The notes beneath the pieces were generated by a model. The model was not told where the DNA came from, ran no database searches, and saw only the letters and a program-made list of their open reading frames with translations. 64,000 nucleotides of DNA from Rhinopomastus cyanomelas (lineage: Eukaryota > Chordata > Aves > Bucerotiformes > Rhinopomastidae): the NCBI GenBank assembly GCA_013400115.1, contig VXBP01002290.1, positions 682,001 through 746,000 on the forward strand, in the 5' to 3' direction. Below, piece after piece: positions 1 through 12,809 of the stretch. Position 1 is the stretch's first letter. Every line of letters starts with the position of its first letter. A program made the translations under genes and the position numbers.

Positions 1-3000
1 TATCCCACCCGGGAAGTGTCTGTGGAAGTGGCCTCTGGGGAAGACACGGACTGGCCGTAGGCTGCACAGTGGCATGACCAGTCCCGCTCCCTTTTGAGAA
101 CCCCTCCCCAGCTCAGGGGGTGAGTCTGGTCCCGGTGCTGATCCTGGCCTACTCATAAATTGCCCACCAAGGTTAAATATAGCTGCTGGTCTTGAGCTTT
201 ATGGGAGAACGTGATGACTACAACCTCATTTCTTGCACACTGCTGAGGCTGGAGCTGTCAGGAATAGCTGCACGGCTGGAGAAAGCCACGAGTTGTCTCC
301 TTCCCACTGCCAGGCTCCCCAAGGAGCAGAGCAGGTTGCCTTCATTTTCTAGTCTGCCATCAGTACTCTCTTCACTCAAGATTTCCTTCCAGAGGAGACA
401 TGCAGTCCAGCTTCACAGGCTTGGGACCTGGCCCCTGGGACTTATAAAATTAGAGAAGGGAATGGAAGGGCTGAAGGATCACAGCAGTTAGTGAAGATTT
501 AAAAAAAGGAAATACTCATAAATAAGTTTTTTAACATATGGAGAGGGAGCAGTCGTTCAGTTCATTGAGATGCTGCCTGCATATGAAAGGCTGAGCTGCC
601 CAGTGGCCATTGGCCAGAGTGAGAACTGTGGTCCTGCTCAGTGCTTTCGTCTGCGGATGCTGAAGACATCTTCACAGAGATCTTCACCAGATCCTGGGCT
701 CAGTGATCCAAGAGTGATCTTCACAACTCCATGTCTCTGGGTGGCCTGTGTGGGCTCATCCTGGCCCACACAGGGGCTGGAGCAGAAACTTGCAGTTGCC
801 ATGGGAAATGCTTGGGATGCCCTGTCGGTGTGTTGGTTGGTAACTGCCAATCTTTTGGCTGCCTGCCCTCAGAGAAAGAAAAAAAGTCTGCGGCAGGCTG
901 GACATCCTTTCAGTAACTGACTGAAGGCAGTATGTCAAATCCTAACAGAGTGTTTATTCATGTGCCTGGTGATTTCTGTCACAGTGGAGCTCTGCAGAGC
1001 CCAGTGCAGACAGCAGCCCTGTGACACAGAGCACCACACACAGAAAAAGCTGTTTGTGCCCTCAAGTGTGTAAATAACTACCAGGCATAGTGTTGCCTCT
1101 TTGGAAATACAAGAATATTTCTGTCTGATAGAACTTTGCAAAGGCCAGTGCCATGAACCCCATTTTACAGAGAGGGAAATGGAGGGAATTGAGCTTTTAT
1201 CCATTTTCACTCAGCAGGCCAGGAAAGAAAACCAGGTCCAGCACGTGCTCATCAAGTCCCAGTGCCCAGTGCCATGCCTCAGATCAGTAACTTGTCCTAC
1301 TCTCTGTTCTTCACTATGGATGAACCTCTGTCAAGTCTCTGAGTCTTCAGCGATGTTACCCAGGCTGCCATAGGACACAGGCTGGGTAGTGGCTGGGGTG
1401 GAGGTGACTAGCCCAGCCCCATGCCGAGCCACAAGGCAGCCTCCCACGTGCTTCGTGTGGCTGGAGAAAGCTCAAGTCCTGGGGTGCTCCAGCCCCATGC
1501 TGTGTTTCATTTGCCATTTTTAAAGCAGTAAGTGATTCTTTGAGCCAAACAAATGCCTGGCATTTGGCTGTGCCCATGTTTTCCCGTGACCAGGCTGACC
1601 TTTGTGAACACTAGAGTCACAGCTATGACAGGCAGCTCACTTGAGCTCTCCCTTCTGGGAGCTGGGGACTTTTTGTAACTGCTGGAAGAGCCAAAGTCTT
1701 TCTTCAGACCCTGATTTCCCCTTAGCAACCAGCTTTCCTCCTCGATTTCCCTTCTCTTCACCTTTCCCTTCCATGTAACACACAGCTGGTACTTGTTCTT
1801 GAAACAATCCTGCACTGATGCAGAGGCAATTGGTGAAAAAAAGCTGAGCAGTTGCAGAGTTCAGCCAGCTCTATGAAATCACTCATAAATGTGTTTAACT
1901 TCACTAAAGCTGTTCTTGTGCTTGGTCTTAAGCATGTGCTTAGGTCTTTCACAAGTCCTTGGCCCTCTCACAGTCACAACTGGGTCACGCTGATTACCTG
2001 AGTAATGGCAGAATGAGGAAGAGGCACTTGTCTGGATCCCTGTGAAAGCCTTTCCCTGAGCCTTTGCTCACGGGTCTGCTCTGATGGCAGATGAGTACAA
2101 TTTGTGGTTATCCAATGGAGGAATAGAGCATGAAATCCCCTATTAAGGTCCTCCTAGATATGTCTGCAAAATGCTGAGCAGGCAGTAAAGCACCCATGGC
2201 ATGGCTGCTGCACGTTGTGCTGTCCTCATTGCTTGCAATTACTTGTCTTGCTGTCTGTTTTACTTGGTCTGCACCTTACCAAGTTTTCATCTTGCTCAAA
2301 TGTTTAAAAAAGCCCCAAGAAACCGAAAAGAACCCAAACCCCAAAGCTAGTGTCATAAAGTAGTGACACAGGTTTTAAATTTAAGTCTTTAGTTGTGATT
2401 TACTCTCAAATACTCAAGATCTTTATGCTCAGTGTACTTATCCTTTACCTTGAAACCACAAGCACTAGACATAGTGTTCTTTTGCAGTGGGTGCAGGTTG
2501 CTCAGCTCATGTCTTGACTTGAGGAATGGCAGTGGACTCAGGTACTCTGTCACTGTCATGTAGTAAAGTCCTGTAGAAACTGGGGATAAGGTCTGATTTG
2601 CTAAATGACTGAGAAGCACATCAGTAATGTAAGACAGGTTTTAAATCTATGCACTGAGACACGCTGTTCGTTTCACTTGTGTACACTGTGTGGCATGGCT
2701 GGTCCTTGCTGTGTCGTTTGCAGGATACCCAGCACTCTGTGGGATGGTTCTCAGCACCTGCTGAAGGCAAATAAGGATAATTACTCCTAATAGCTGCTCC
2801 ATTTCACACCTCTTCTAGCTAGCCAAGACAGATCACAGGGACATGTCACCAAAGCAAATAATTAGAGTAGTACTAAATGGATAAGCACCATGGCACGAGG
2901 GTTTGCCTGTATGATCCATGACTGAAGTGCTGAGGTTCCGTAGCTTTCTCTGCCCAACACAATATATTTCCATTCCCAGCTTACAACCTGCACTGGCTCT

Positions 3001-4095
3001 GTGTCTTGCTTGTGCTAAGAGCTCTGACATACAAGTGAGTAACCATGGTGTAACAAGCTCCTGCTTGTCAAGTTCCTCACCACAACTGCCTTGCTCATGC
3101 TCTCACCCCACCAGAGGCAGTGCACTATCTTGCTTTTTTGTGGCAGGGGAAAACTTTTGCTTTATTTTGCATTTGCCAAGGGAGGAGAGCAAGCACAAAG
3201 ACAGTTGTCCAAGAATAGCCAGTACCTGTTAACTTGAAGTATTATTCTTCAGCTAAAGTCACTTTGTATCTTGAGGTCACGCTCGTCATTTCAGATATGA
3301 ACTTGGTACCAAGCAGACAAACCCTTTTGTGGATCTCCTCATTACCTTCAAACCATGAGGAACTGTCTCCATTGGATGGATGTAATAGATGTGCCTGGGG
3401 CTGTTCAAGCTAGGGCAAGATATCACAGGCAGGAAAGAATCAACATAGGAATATTAACAATACGTTCTTTTGCTGGTGCAGTTTTCCCATATGATTACAA
3501 GTGATGAGTGCTCCGTGGGAGTGAGGAAAAAAAAAGATCAGGCCCCTACCGATAGGCCGTACGCAGTGGTTCACAGTCATATGCCATTCTCTGCTGGTAA
3601 TTCATTTGTTTGCTCTTATGCTGCTGTATTCTGTCCTGAAGGCTAACCACACATCATATATATTTAAAAGAACAGTAGGTATAACTGGTACAGATCTTAG
3701 GCTTTCTTTCCCAAAACATTATGATATTCCTGCTGAGAATATGAAGATAAAGGCTTTAATCCTTGGGAACAAAAGAGTGTGAGTAATTCCATTTCATTGC
3801 ATGACCTGGAATCTCCACCCATATAAATACATCAAAGAGTAGCAATGATTTCACTCTTTGACACCCATGGGATGAGGTTCTCACCCTGGGAAGCAAACAG
3901 CTCCTGTGGTTGGGCTGGACAGTGCCCATGAGGCTGGGTAACATGGATGTTTCCAGTGTTCTTTGATCTTCCTGCTGGACCAAAATTATTCACATCTCCC
4001 CAGTGTTTCTGAAAAACTTATCCAAGCACTCAAGGCAATTATTTTTAAATGTGTGTGTGTTTTGGGATGAGTCCATGAATCCTGACTCATGACTG
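1..4095. other. Non-coding stretch without a recognisable gene
   Basis: Apart from a MIR-like scrap near 1.15 kb I recognise nothing here. The longest open frame, 116 codons at 570-920 plus, has an open frame on the opposite strand over the same bases and no domain or family motif. Base composition is ordinary for bird intergenic or intronic DNA, with A/T-rich patches near 2280-2390 and 3640-3680. Confidence 0.6.
1148..1260 (+). repeat. MIR-like ancient SINE fragment
   Basis: The segment starting CCCATTTTACAGAGAGGGAAA at about 1158 follows the MIR core (cccattttacagatgaggaaactgaggc). It is followed by diverged ACTCAGCAGG and ACCAGGTCC at the spacing expected for the MIR 3' half. No protein is encoded. 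The match is recalled from the known consensus and was not aligned. A chance resemblance is possible because the copy is short and diverged. Confidence 0.5.
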
Positions 4096-4156
4096 ACTCA
4101 GCCCTTACTTAAGCAAAACTCCACTTGATTTCATTACAAATGGAGGCAGGGCTTTG
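4096..4156 (+). repeat. Ancient palindromic interspersed repeat (TTGACTTCAATGG family)
   Basis: CCTTACTTAAGCAAAACTCC followed by ACTTGATTTCATT resembles an old amniote repeat that typically reads CCTTACTCAAGCAAAACTCC then CATTGACTTCAATGGGAG. In intact copies the two halves are inverted complements, which suggests a MITE-like origin. This copy retains mainly the left half. The assignment rests on memory of the motif, not on an alignment. Other probable relatives lie near 8.6, 10.5, 20.1, 37.5 and 43.6 kb. Confidence 0.45.
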
Positions 4157-4424
4157 TGATTTACCCCCATGCCAAAGCGATCTGCCTGCAAGAGCTCAGC
4201 ACCAGCTCTTGGAGCCAATGCCCTTCTGCAGCTCCCAGCAGCTGCCAGTGCACTGAAGCCCTCTGCACCTCACAGACTCTCACATGACACTGATACTGGC
4301 TGCTGTGCAAACACACCCATCCTGTTTAACTGTGCTGCCCAGGCCACCACGGGGGTGATGAAGAGCCATGCTGGCCCCCCGCTTTGTTGACTAATAGCTC
4401 TCAGAGCTAATCCTACTGTATGGC

Positions 4425-4505
4425 TGTAGGGAATTCTGTGACCCACGCTAATCAGGAGATCAGACTAGATGGTCATGATAGCCTGACCATCTGGCTGAAA
4501 ACTGT
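4425..4505 (+). repeat. Ancient CR1 LINE 3' tail
   Basis: AGGAGATCAGACTAGATGGTCATGATAG (4454 onward) matches the end of old amniote CR1 elements (aggaggtcagactagatgatcataatggtcccttctgg). It is more diverged than the bird-specific CR1 tails elsewhere in the window and lacks the terminal octamer repeats, so it is an older insertion. It is a dead fragment with no open reading frame. Confidence 0.6.
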
Positions 4506-6418
4506 TGCTCTGCAGATTAGCTGTAACTTGTCAGAGTATTGAATTTTGTTATCAATTAATTTCAAACACATGTCAGACACAAGGGTAGCTCAGGTAAGAG
4601 CGCATTAATAGCAATGCTAGTAGAAAGAAGGAAGTAGGAAGAACAGTATTGAATACCCAAGCAGGTCTGTTTGACAAAGTCTGGCTGGATCCTGTGGGAT
4701 CTGAGCTACTCTGTGCCACGTTTCCCAGTGTTTTCCTGGCTCCAGGCAAGGGTAGTGCCATGGTGCAGCTGGACCTGACCTGGCTCCCTGCACTCCTGAC
4801 TGCAAGAGTCAGCTCAGATCTCACCAGCCTTATTAGCTCTGGCTTAGCGCCCGCAATTCCTATTCAGGCTGGCTCCACGCAACGTGCCTGGGTGTCTGTG
4901 CCATGCACATCCCGCCACAGGAGTGGTGTCCCGGTGTCAGGAATGTGGGACAGAGACGCTGGGGCTGCCTGCTCACGGTCACATTCGCACAAAGGAAAGA
5001 GGCTTTGCTGAAGCAGGCTGTCCTGCCTGGAGGCAGCCCAAATGGCTCTGTCCTGGCACAGCTCATCTAGAAGCCACCCAAGGGAGACTGAGAGTGAGGA
5101 AATAGAAATAAACTGTCTTGAAGTGTCCCTGCTGTCCAGCGCTCCCAGGAGAGCCTATTAAAACCCAACCACTGTCTGCTTAGCAAGTGTGACTGCCAAC
5201 ATGTGGCTAAAGCAACCCAAAGGCTTTAATGGAAATGTTATTTATTTCTGTGTCAGTTAAGATAATGCCATTGTGTTTTGCATGGCTGCACCTTGACAAA
5301 TGACCTGATTGGTTTTATTCCTAACTACAGCTAGAAATAACAGAGCTGCTGTGCATAGTCAGATCGTTTGTGTTGCTGAGGTTTCTGGCCTGTCAGAAGA
5401 GGAAGCATTTGCAGTACTGGGCTCAGGCGTATTGGCCTGTCAGAGGCTGCTGCACCCTTTGTTGCCCTTAACCATTTTTTCCTACAAGTAAACAGGTTTG
5501 ATCTGCAGTTTGAGTAACTTGCTGTTCTGTCTTTTGTAATGCTGCATTAATAGGCTTTGAAGATGCATTTTCTGCCAACATAAACACTTTCTTGAAGGTA
5601 ACAGAAATGAGTCCTTGCTTGCAGTAGTTTGCTGTGAATGTTATGAAGGCTATGAAATAGATGTCCCCATCCAAATCAACTTTAAACTACCCCAAGGCTT
5701 GCACAGTAATGCCTAAATGAAGGTCTTCTCAGCAGGCACGGTTTTGTTGGTTTTTTTCAATTTCTTTTTTTTTTTAAATTTCTTTTTTATTACCCTTTTT
5801 TGTTTGAAGACAGGAGAACTGGAAGCTTCCTGGTCCACTGATGTTTCCTGTCCCTCCACCTCCCCATCCCACCCTACACATCTTGGGAGGACACATGAAA
5901 ATTGACTGTGTACGACTTCATGTTCAGCACAGCACTTCCTCTGGGTGATATTTCCAAAGGAGTTTTGTGTCTCTTAGATACTCCCGAGGAGTCAGCGAAT
6001 TGCACAAAGGGGTTTAGTCCTTCTTCCGTGGCCAGCTCTGACTAAAATCACAACCTTCACTTTCATTGCCTCAGTACCTGCTCTGCTGTAGTCAGAAATT
6101 AGTCCTATTGACTCCACATATGTTAGCTCCCCTCTCTATTTTCTTTAAGGCCACCTAAGGCCCAGGCAGCAAATATGTTCAAATGTGGACAACGTTATGA
6201 AGAAATGTTGTGAATATCTTGTCTTCAGCATATTCACATCAAGTATGATTTTGGCTCTGTAGATACAGAAATTAGTAGAGTCAGCAAGATCTAAGTCAAG
6301 TTTAGGGAAAGTAGGTGAGAAAGGAAATTCTTCAGTGCTAGCTCCTTTCACATTCTTAGGACTTGAATTCAAATCTGCCCCACACTGAAGAGCCTAGAAA
6401 CAAGATCTTCAGGTCTTT

Positions 6419-6458
6419 CCTAGTTGTAATGAGACTACTACACCTAGTTGTAATGAGA
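6419..6458 (+). repeat. Imperfect tandem duplication, period 24
   Basis: CCTAGTTGTAATGAGA occurs at 6419-6434 and again at 6443-6458, an exact 16-base repeat with a 24-base offset. It looks like a replication-slippage duplication in unique sequence. Confidence 0.85.
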
Positions 6459-8611
6459 ACACACCCAGGCAGAGTACATGAGGAGAATTAAAGGAAGGAG
6501 ATTTGCAAAACCTCTTAAAACAGCAAGCTTCTTAATTTTCCTTCAGAATTCAAAGGAGCCGTCAGCCAAAAATATTTAAGGACTGCAGCAGCTAAGCCCC
6601 AGCAGAGACTGGCTTGGTTTGCTCAGGCTTATCTGAATTTTGTCCTGTAAAAGCGTGAATTATTGACTCTCCCCTTTTCTCTGCTTTACAGTCCTCAGGT
6701 ACCTGGAGGGTATCCCAGAAAAACAGGAGGTTGAGCCAGCCCTCTCAAATCCTAGTGTTTTCTAAGTGCTTTCTGAATCCGACTAGTTAAACCTAAGTTT
6801 GAATATCTAAAGGTCTTCAAAATTCCCTTGTAACACCCCCCATCCCAAAAGAAAAACCAACTAAGCAGTGGCACTCTCTTGGAAACCCAGTCCGTGGCTG
6901 GGGAGCGGCAGCCATCGCCTCAGTGGTGCTGGGAGCCAGAAGCTGCTGCAAAGGCACACTATTATTCCAGCCTAGTGGTTTCCAGAACTTGGGCTTTTAT
7001 TGCTGTGGGTGAAATTCATACTGTGTGTGGCGAGAACCAACAAGGCTGACAGTGTAGTGGGACTGAATAATGCAGAGGCCTTTGCTAGTCCTGTTGCATA
7101 GGAATGATTCCCGTGTCCTTCAGGAAAAGCAGAGCGAATCAAATTTGAAGAGCCTCTGCAGCACCACTGCAGCAAATTAGAAAAGATATTGCAAAGTGAA
7201 AGACTTTTGGTCAGATCCTTTTAGAATTTTTTATCGTTGGTCACCTGGCTATTTCCATGCCCAGTACTGTGTGTTAGTTCTTGCAGCTGGTGGAGTTAAC
7301 AGAACACACAGCACACTCTGGGGGAAGTACCCTGATGTTTTTGCCTCTCTGGACTCACTGCCCTTTCCCATCAGGTGCAGCATCGCCACTTGCTAAGCAG
7401 GATCCAGCCAGGCTGTGCTGTGCCCACCAAACCTCCCTTCTGCCCATCCAAGTTCCAGTGGGTGTCACAGAGCCGAGTTCCTGCAGCCCACTGGCCTCAC
7501 TGGCCTTTTCATGGGGTCTTTGGCTCTCCAACCATGCACTATTTGCTTCATTGTGCAGGACAGGGTTTAACACTCTCCCTTGTAAAACCTTGAATTAAAA
7601 AGCAGTGTCTTAGAAGGCTTAGCTGGGATTAAGCAGCACAAACCTCTTACACACAGAGCTCACACTAAGTAAGCTTTTCTAAACTACCAATACGTGATGT
7701 ATTTAGGATGAGAGCTCTCCTATTGCTCTCCATCTCACTTGGGTTGTTTCAAGAGATATAATGGAAGCTGAGTTTACTGCCTTCTACTAGGACTTGGGTG
7801 TTTAATACCTTTTTGGTCTTCAGATGTTTGAGCCATAATTTCTAAAACAATTTGCTGCCTTCCCAGGCCAAAACCAGGACTGGTGTGGACAGGTGCAATG
7901 CTAGCTGCTTCAGCAGGTCTCTTCCAAACTTCAGTTGTGAATCTGAAGGCAGCCTTTATTGGTAGGTAAAAGCAAAAGACCATGGCTAATTCTAGCCCTG
8001 CTATGGGACTTTATCTCTGATATCCCTCAGCACTGTCCTTACATATTTAAAAGAAGACTTCTGGGTATGGATTCTTTTACACAGGAGTTAAGCAAAGGGG
8101 TTACAGTTTTGTGCCACTCAAATAACTGACCCAAAGTGTCACTTGCATTGCATAGTTCAGTGTGTGAGAAGCTTTCCTGTCCTGTGCCGAGGCAACCTGG
8201 AGATGGGAGATAAACTCCTCTGTCTTCTGTTTCCTTGACTGCCTGGCTTTCCCCCACATACTCCTGTTTGTAAGAAATTTATTAGGTGGGGAAAAGTAGA
8301 GTAAAATGTAGATCTCGGTTATCTGGAGCTGCATTGCTCTGTGAAGCAGCTCTGCACATGCAGGGTTCTCGTTATATCTTTAAAGAATCACAACAAAGAA
8401 AAGGAGCTGACACGATGAATTTTGATCTGGAAAATGAAATCTGACATAACCAGTAGTTACATTTTTCTTATTCCCTGGTAGTTTGCCTAAAGGCAGCTTT
8501 TAAATAATTCCTGCTTTTCACCTCCTGAGAAATAGTCTATTTGCTTCTGAATTAATTAGGCAGCATCATAAAAACCCTCTAAAGACTTTGAAAGCTGCTG
8601 ATCTAACTTTT

Positions 8612-8690
8612 TCAAATATGTAGTGGGCCTGATCCTTAGGCCATCCAGTGGGAATTCTGCTCTTAAGTTTGATGGGAATGGGAACAGGCA
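8612..8690 (+). repeat. Possible ancient palindromic repeat copy
   Basis: GGGCCTGATCCTTAGGCCAT is typical of the outer end of the TTGACTTCAATGG repeat family (usually gggcccgatcctgca). It is followed by CCAGTGGGAATTCTGC and TTTGATGGGAATGGGA. The copy is strongly diverged and the assignment is tentative. Confidence 0.35.
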
Positions 8691-9601
8691 CTTATGTGTG
8701 ATCATACTGAACAAATAGGGTTCCCAGTAAAAAGCAGTAGACACTGCTTCTTCTGTCTGCTTTTCTGGCATCTGTTTCAAGTCTTGCCATATTGAGAGAG
8801 TATCTCCTTTCTTATTTAATGTTCCAGTGTTAGTGTCTGCATTGTTGCTGCGTTGATGAGTAGAGCTGTGCAAGATGGAGAAGTTCTTTCTGCCTGCATG
8901 TTACATCCTGTGTGTGACTGATACAGAAGAGATGGGCAGTTGGGCAACACCAGAGAAATCAATGGAGCTCTTTTTATACAAAGTTTGGTCTCTTTGCTAT
9001 GAATTTTTTTTTTAATCTGAAAAAAAACCCTACCCTAATTGACCAAATTGAAGATGTCTGAACCAATCTGTTTACAGGGTAGTGTGAAAACTTCTATTTG
9101 ACAAAGTAAAAGAAATGGATAGAAGAAACAGGTAAGTTTCCAGGCTCATGAGTTTTTCATGAAGTTGGGCTTTGCGGCCTGGATGGTCTCTCTCTGTTCT
9201 ACCTTTCTTTGTTCTTACATTCCTGACTTCGCCTGTTGCCAGTGGCAATATCACCAATACAAGTCAGGACAGGGATTAGATCAAAAGATGCACAAGGAAC
9301 CAAAGATGGCTCTGAGTGAGATCTAGAGCTCAGATTAGGAGATCTAAACACCTGTAAGTTTTTCAGGTGCAGGTTTGTGTACTGCTGGTGTTATGCTGAG
9401 GGGTTTGCTCACACAGCTCTGGAGGATTCATGGTTGGTGTAGTGTCTGCTGTACTTGTCTCATGGAAACTATTGCTCTTCTAAATGACACAGAAATGCAG
9501 GAGTTTTCAGTAGGGACTGAAGAGGAAATTTGTTTCAGGGACAACCATTTCAAACCTCATTATTTTCTTCTAGCTATTAGAAATGTCAAAATAATGCCCT
9601 T

Positions 9602-9651
9602 ACTTCTGGTTTTTAAAACTTAAACTTTTAAACTTCTGGTTTTTAAAACTT
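9602..9651 (+). repeat. Tandem duplication, period 30
   Basis: ACTTCTGGTTTTTAAAACTT is present at 9602-9621 and exactly again at 9632-9651. The intervening bases are a third partial copy (AAACTTTTAAA). A/T-rich local slippage is the simplest explanation. Confidence 0.9.
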
Positions 9652-10477
9652 TTCCTTCTTAAACAGATACGCTGGAGCTGTTCCTCTTTCTGTTACCTGA
9701 CTTCTGAGGGCAGCTATGCCTTTCACAATCCCTTCCCCAGGTCAGCACCTAGCTTGGCATCACTCAACTGCTGGGCTGCTTTGGGAAATAAGGCAAGAGA
9801 AGGATTTATCACAAGAAAACCCAGTTTGTGAGTGACAGCTGGAAGGCAGATCCAACTTTATCATTTTGATTATCCCCAGCTCTCCCTTGTGAAGTTTTGG
9901 TGCCTGCTCTGTAAAGGTGTTGGGCATTTGGAAGGTTCCTAAAGATTCCAGCAATTTGGGTGTTGTGGGCTCAGGAGCCAACTCCAAACGCAAGTCAACT
10001 CACCTCCAGCAAGTTCTATATAGAAAGGAATGAAAAGCCCTGGGCCCAGAGAGCTGTTTACCTGGCATGCTTTTTTTTTCAGCTAATGTCAGAGATTTTA
10101 CTTGGCTTTTTTTTCCCTTTTCAGACCTGCTTATACACATTTTATTCACTGGAGCTTTGCAAAGCACAAATTAACTTTTTCTAAGATGAAGAGGTCAGTT
10201 AGTTGTGTTCCTGGCACCAGCTTGGTCTTCCATATCAGTCTGCCCTGGGAGGTTTTAGAAGTCAGTGTGTCCTCCCTGCACTGTACCAAGCCTGAATTTC
10301 TAGTCAGGAAAAAGCATTGTGGGCAAAGTCCAAAGAGTTACAGCTTTATTTACAGTTTAGTTGCCACCTACAGCAACATGGCTCATCATGGGCAGTGCCT
10401 TGGGCATGTTTTCACTTTATAACTTAGTGGGGCTGTTTACAGTGTTGTCCACAGAAGAAATAAAGGACCAGGATGGA

Positions 10478-10548
10478 ACCATGACCCCAGTAAACTCAAT
10501 GGCAAAACCTCCATGGACTTCAGTGGACCAGCATTTCACTTAGTACTG
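10478..10548 (+). repeat. Ancient palindromic repeat copy (TTGACTTCAATGG family)
   Basis: AACTCAATGGCAAAACCTCC, then ATGGACTTCAGTGGACCAGC and ATTTCAC, corresponds to the known arrangement in which ACTCCCATTGACTTCAGTGGGAGCAGGATTTCAC follows an inverted partner. This is the clearest copy in the window because both the CAATGG and the GACTTCAGTGG arms are present. Confidence 0.5.
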
Positions 10549-11556
10549 TATGTGAGGAGCATATATTTTATTATCACCTTGATGTCTGCTTGTTCAGCTG
10601 CTTTTCTCAAAGTACATTCAGTCTGTGGGCAGCCTTGTGGGCCCTGGCAGTCCCTGAGGTACCTCTTCTGTGCTGATAAATTGCAGGTTGTTTTTTGGTG
10701 ACATCCATCACTTCCTTTTCTGCCTTCAGATCACTGCTCTTTCTCTCTGCCTCTTGGAAATTATTTTGCCTCCTTTTCACTCATATCTCTAGGTCTGAAT
10801 CCATGTAACATAGCAAAGAGGAGGAAAGGATGTTTATGGATTTTCCCATGGCTACAAAAGAGGATCAGGAATTGGATTAATGGGTTGGGTCAGCAGGTCA
10901 GCACTCACGGTGGGATAGCACATCGACGAGAATTCCCTAGATTCACAAATCATCTGGTTTGTAGAAGAATTGGGTGAAAACTTCTATTCTATCCCCACAA
11001 CCTTCTTTGCCCTCCACCCAGGTAAGTTGTGAAATTCAGGGCAGATTCTATGTGCATCCACCCACCAGTGCTGCTATGCAAAGGCACACACATGCATTCA
11101 TAAACACCCTACACCAGCAGGCACTTCACGTGGTGTACGGGTTTGGTAATATTCTTTCCAACAATTAATTTCCCTGTTTGAGGGTTTGTACGGATTCCTG
11201 TCCCATCTCCAGGAAGATAAATTTCTTTCTATATCCTGAGTGCCAGTGATATATGGAGGCCAAACTGCACAGTACCCTTTCAGGAGAGACTTCTTAAAAG
11301 CCTTCCAGACCTTGACTGTCACAGAGAACTATATTTGGAAGGATGGGAAAGCAACACGAGAGGCACATGGAGCAAAAGCTGTGAGCATCAGCAGTTTACA
11401 ACAAGTAAACAGTTTCACTTCTCTAGCCTTGTCAACAGGATCTGACTACAGTAAGGTAACAAGGCTGTAGACCTAAACCTGTCTGCTTCCTCTGCAGTCT
11501 GAATTATAAACTGCCAACACTCATGCCAGTCATTCTCTGTCATGTCTCTGTGACCC

Positions 11557-11595
11557 ACCATTGCAGTGCTTAATTCTACCATTGCAGTGTTTAAC
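11557..11595 (+). repeat. Tandem duplication, period 21
   Basis: ACCATTGCAGTGCTTAA at 11557-11573 is repeated as ACCATTGCAGTGTTTAA at 11578-11594, with one mismatch. It is a small local duplication in otherwise unique sequence. Confidence 0.8.
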
Positions 11596-12740
11596 TTGCC
11601 CTTGCGGAGTCCTTTCCTTTGCTGGAAGGAAAAAATCACTAACCTTTCTTCCTACTCTTGCAGGGATTTACAAAAACAGGACTTAGTTACCTGTCTGGGA
11701 TCAGACAGTGCTCCAGATCACTCCAAAACTATCCTCTGCATTTTGGAGAATGGGCTGTTACTGTGCATTTTTATCCCAGTCATCAAGAAGCAGTGCTGGC
11801 AGCTCTTTCCATGGTCCTATTTAGAGAGAGCTCTGTGATCTGAAAAGTGATGGTGCGATAGCATCTGCTTTCCCTGAATAATTGTGGACATTTCCACCTC
11901 TCCACTCCTCCCATCAAGAACCTTGGAGTCATAAATTGCAATGCTAGAGTGAATGGAGTCATGCTTAGGGAATGATCTCCCTGTTCAAGGTGAATCCTGA
12001 TACCTAATGTGTGAGAAGACTAGGCACATGCTAAAAATTCCTTGCTAATTCGGGTTGCTAGTTCATCAAAAACATCCTCCCAAACACGCACAGGATGTAT
12101 TAAGTTATGGTATAGTAAGCAGTCGGCTTGTCATACTGACATTTCTGCTCCTTGCCAGAAAGTCCTGGACCCTGTTATCTCTCTCAAGAAATCAGATCTG
12201 GTAGTGTCACCCTGCAATAAATTTGTGTAACTGGAAACCTCTCCCCAGCCACATAAACAGATGAGGACAACTGAGCATTGCTGTTCCCTGAAGGCTGGAA
12301 TATAAATATATACCGACTGACCAGCAACATCTCTTCTGTGTCATGGCTGCAGTGAAGCCTCAGAGAACAGATCTCCACTCTGCTGTGGGAGCCTTGGTTA
12401 GCAGCACTTTGGAGTAGGCACAGAGCGTGTTAGGGTTTAGCTTTTGAGGTTATCAAATGAGGGGATGTAACCATGTGTGTTATTTTATGGTGTTACCTTC
12501 CCACTTGCTGTTCTACTTAGAAAAGCTCGGAAATGCTGCCCGTCCTGCTGTGGCAGTGGTGGTTCTGGCAGTAGGGACACAACCCTGTGCGTGCTCGCAC
12601 CCTGGTGACTTACAGACCAGAAGTAGGAGTTCTCATAAACAAAGCTTCCTCTGTGTAGTGATCCTGTTGGTAGTGTGGTAGATGGCCACAAAATCTAGAG
12701 TCTCCAAGCTGTTGTTTCTGTACCTGATCTCCAACATGTT

Positions 12741-12805
12741 TTGTTCATCAGTCTCTGTCTCAGTTTCCTTATCTGACACTTGAGAGCTTTTGCCCTTTTC
12801 TGGGA
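12741..12805 (-). repeat. MIR-like ancient SINE fragment
   Basis: GTCTCTGTCTCAGTTTCCTT followed by ATCTGACACTT is the reverse-strand form of the MIR core (cctctctgtgcctcagtttcctcatctgtaaaatg). It is short and diverged and was assigned by recall of the consensus only. Confidence 0.5.
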
Positions 12806-12809
12806 CTTG

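Larger units (their letters stand above)
4510..12740. other. Non-coding stretch with minor repeats, no recognisable gene
   Basis: No gene is recognised. Content includes a T-rich run at 5752-5800, a compact possibly conserved A/T-rich stretch at about 5217-5330 (homeodomain-like and TGACAAATGACC cores), and three small tandem duplications at 6.4, 9.6 and 11.6 kb. Open frames reach only about 105 codons (7281-7598 plus, 8556-8873 minus) and show no family motif. A textbook donor CAG/GTAAGT stands at 9132 and another at 11022. The segment before the first is closed in all frames. The segment before the second is a 19-codon open stretch (10965-11021), too short to mean much. Confidence 0.55.

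Noticed and set aside
9070..9131. Short segment between TTTACAG and CAG/GTAAGT as a coding exon
   Set aside because: All three frames contain a stop within the segment, so it cannot be an internal coding exon.
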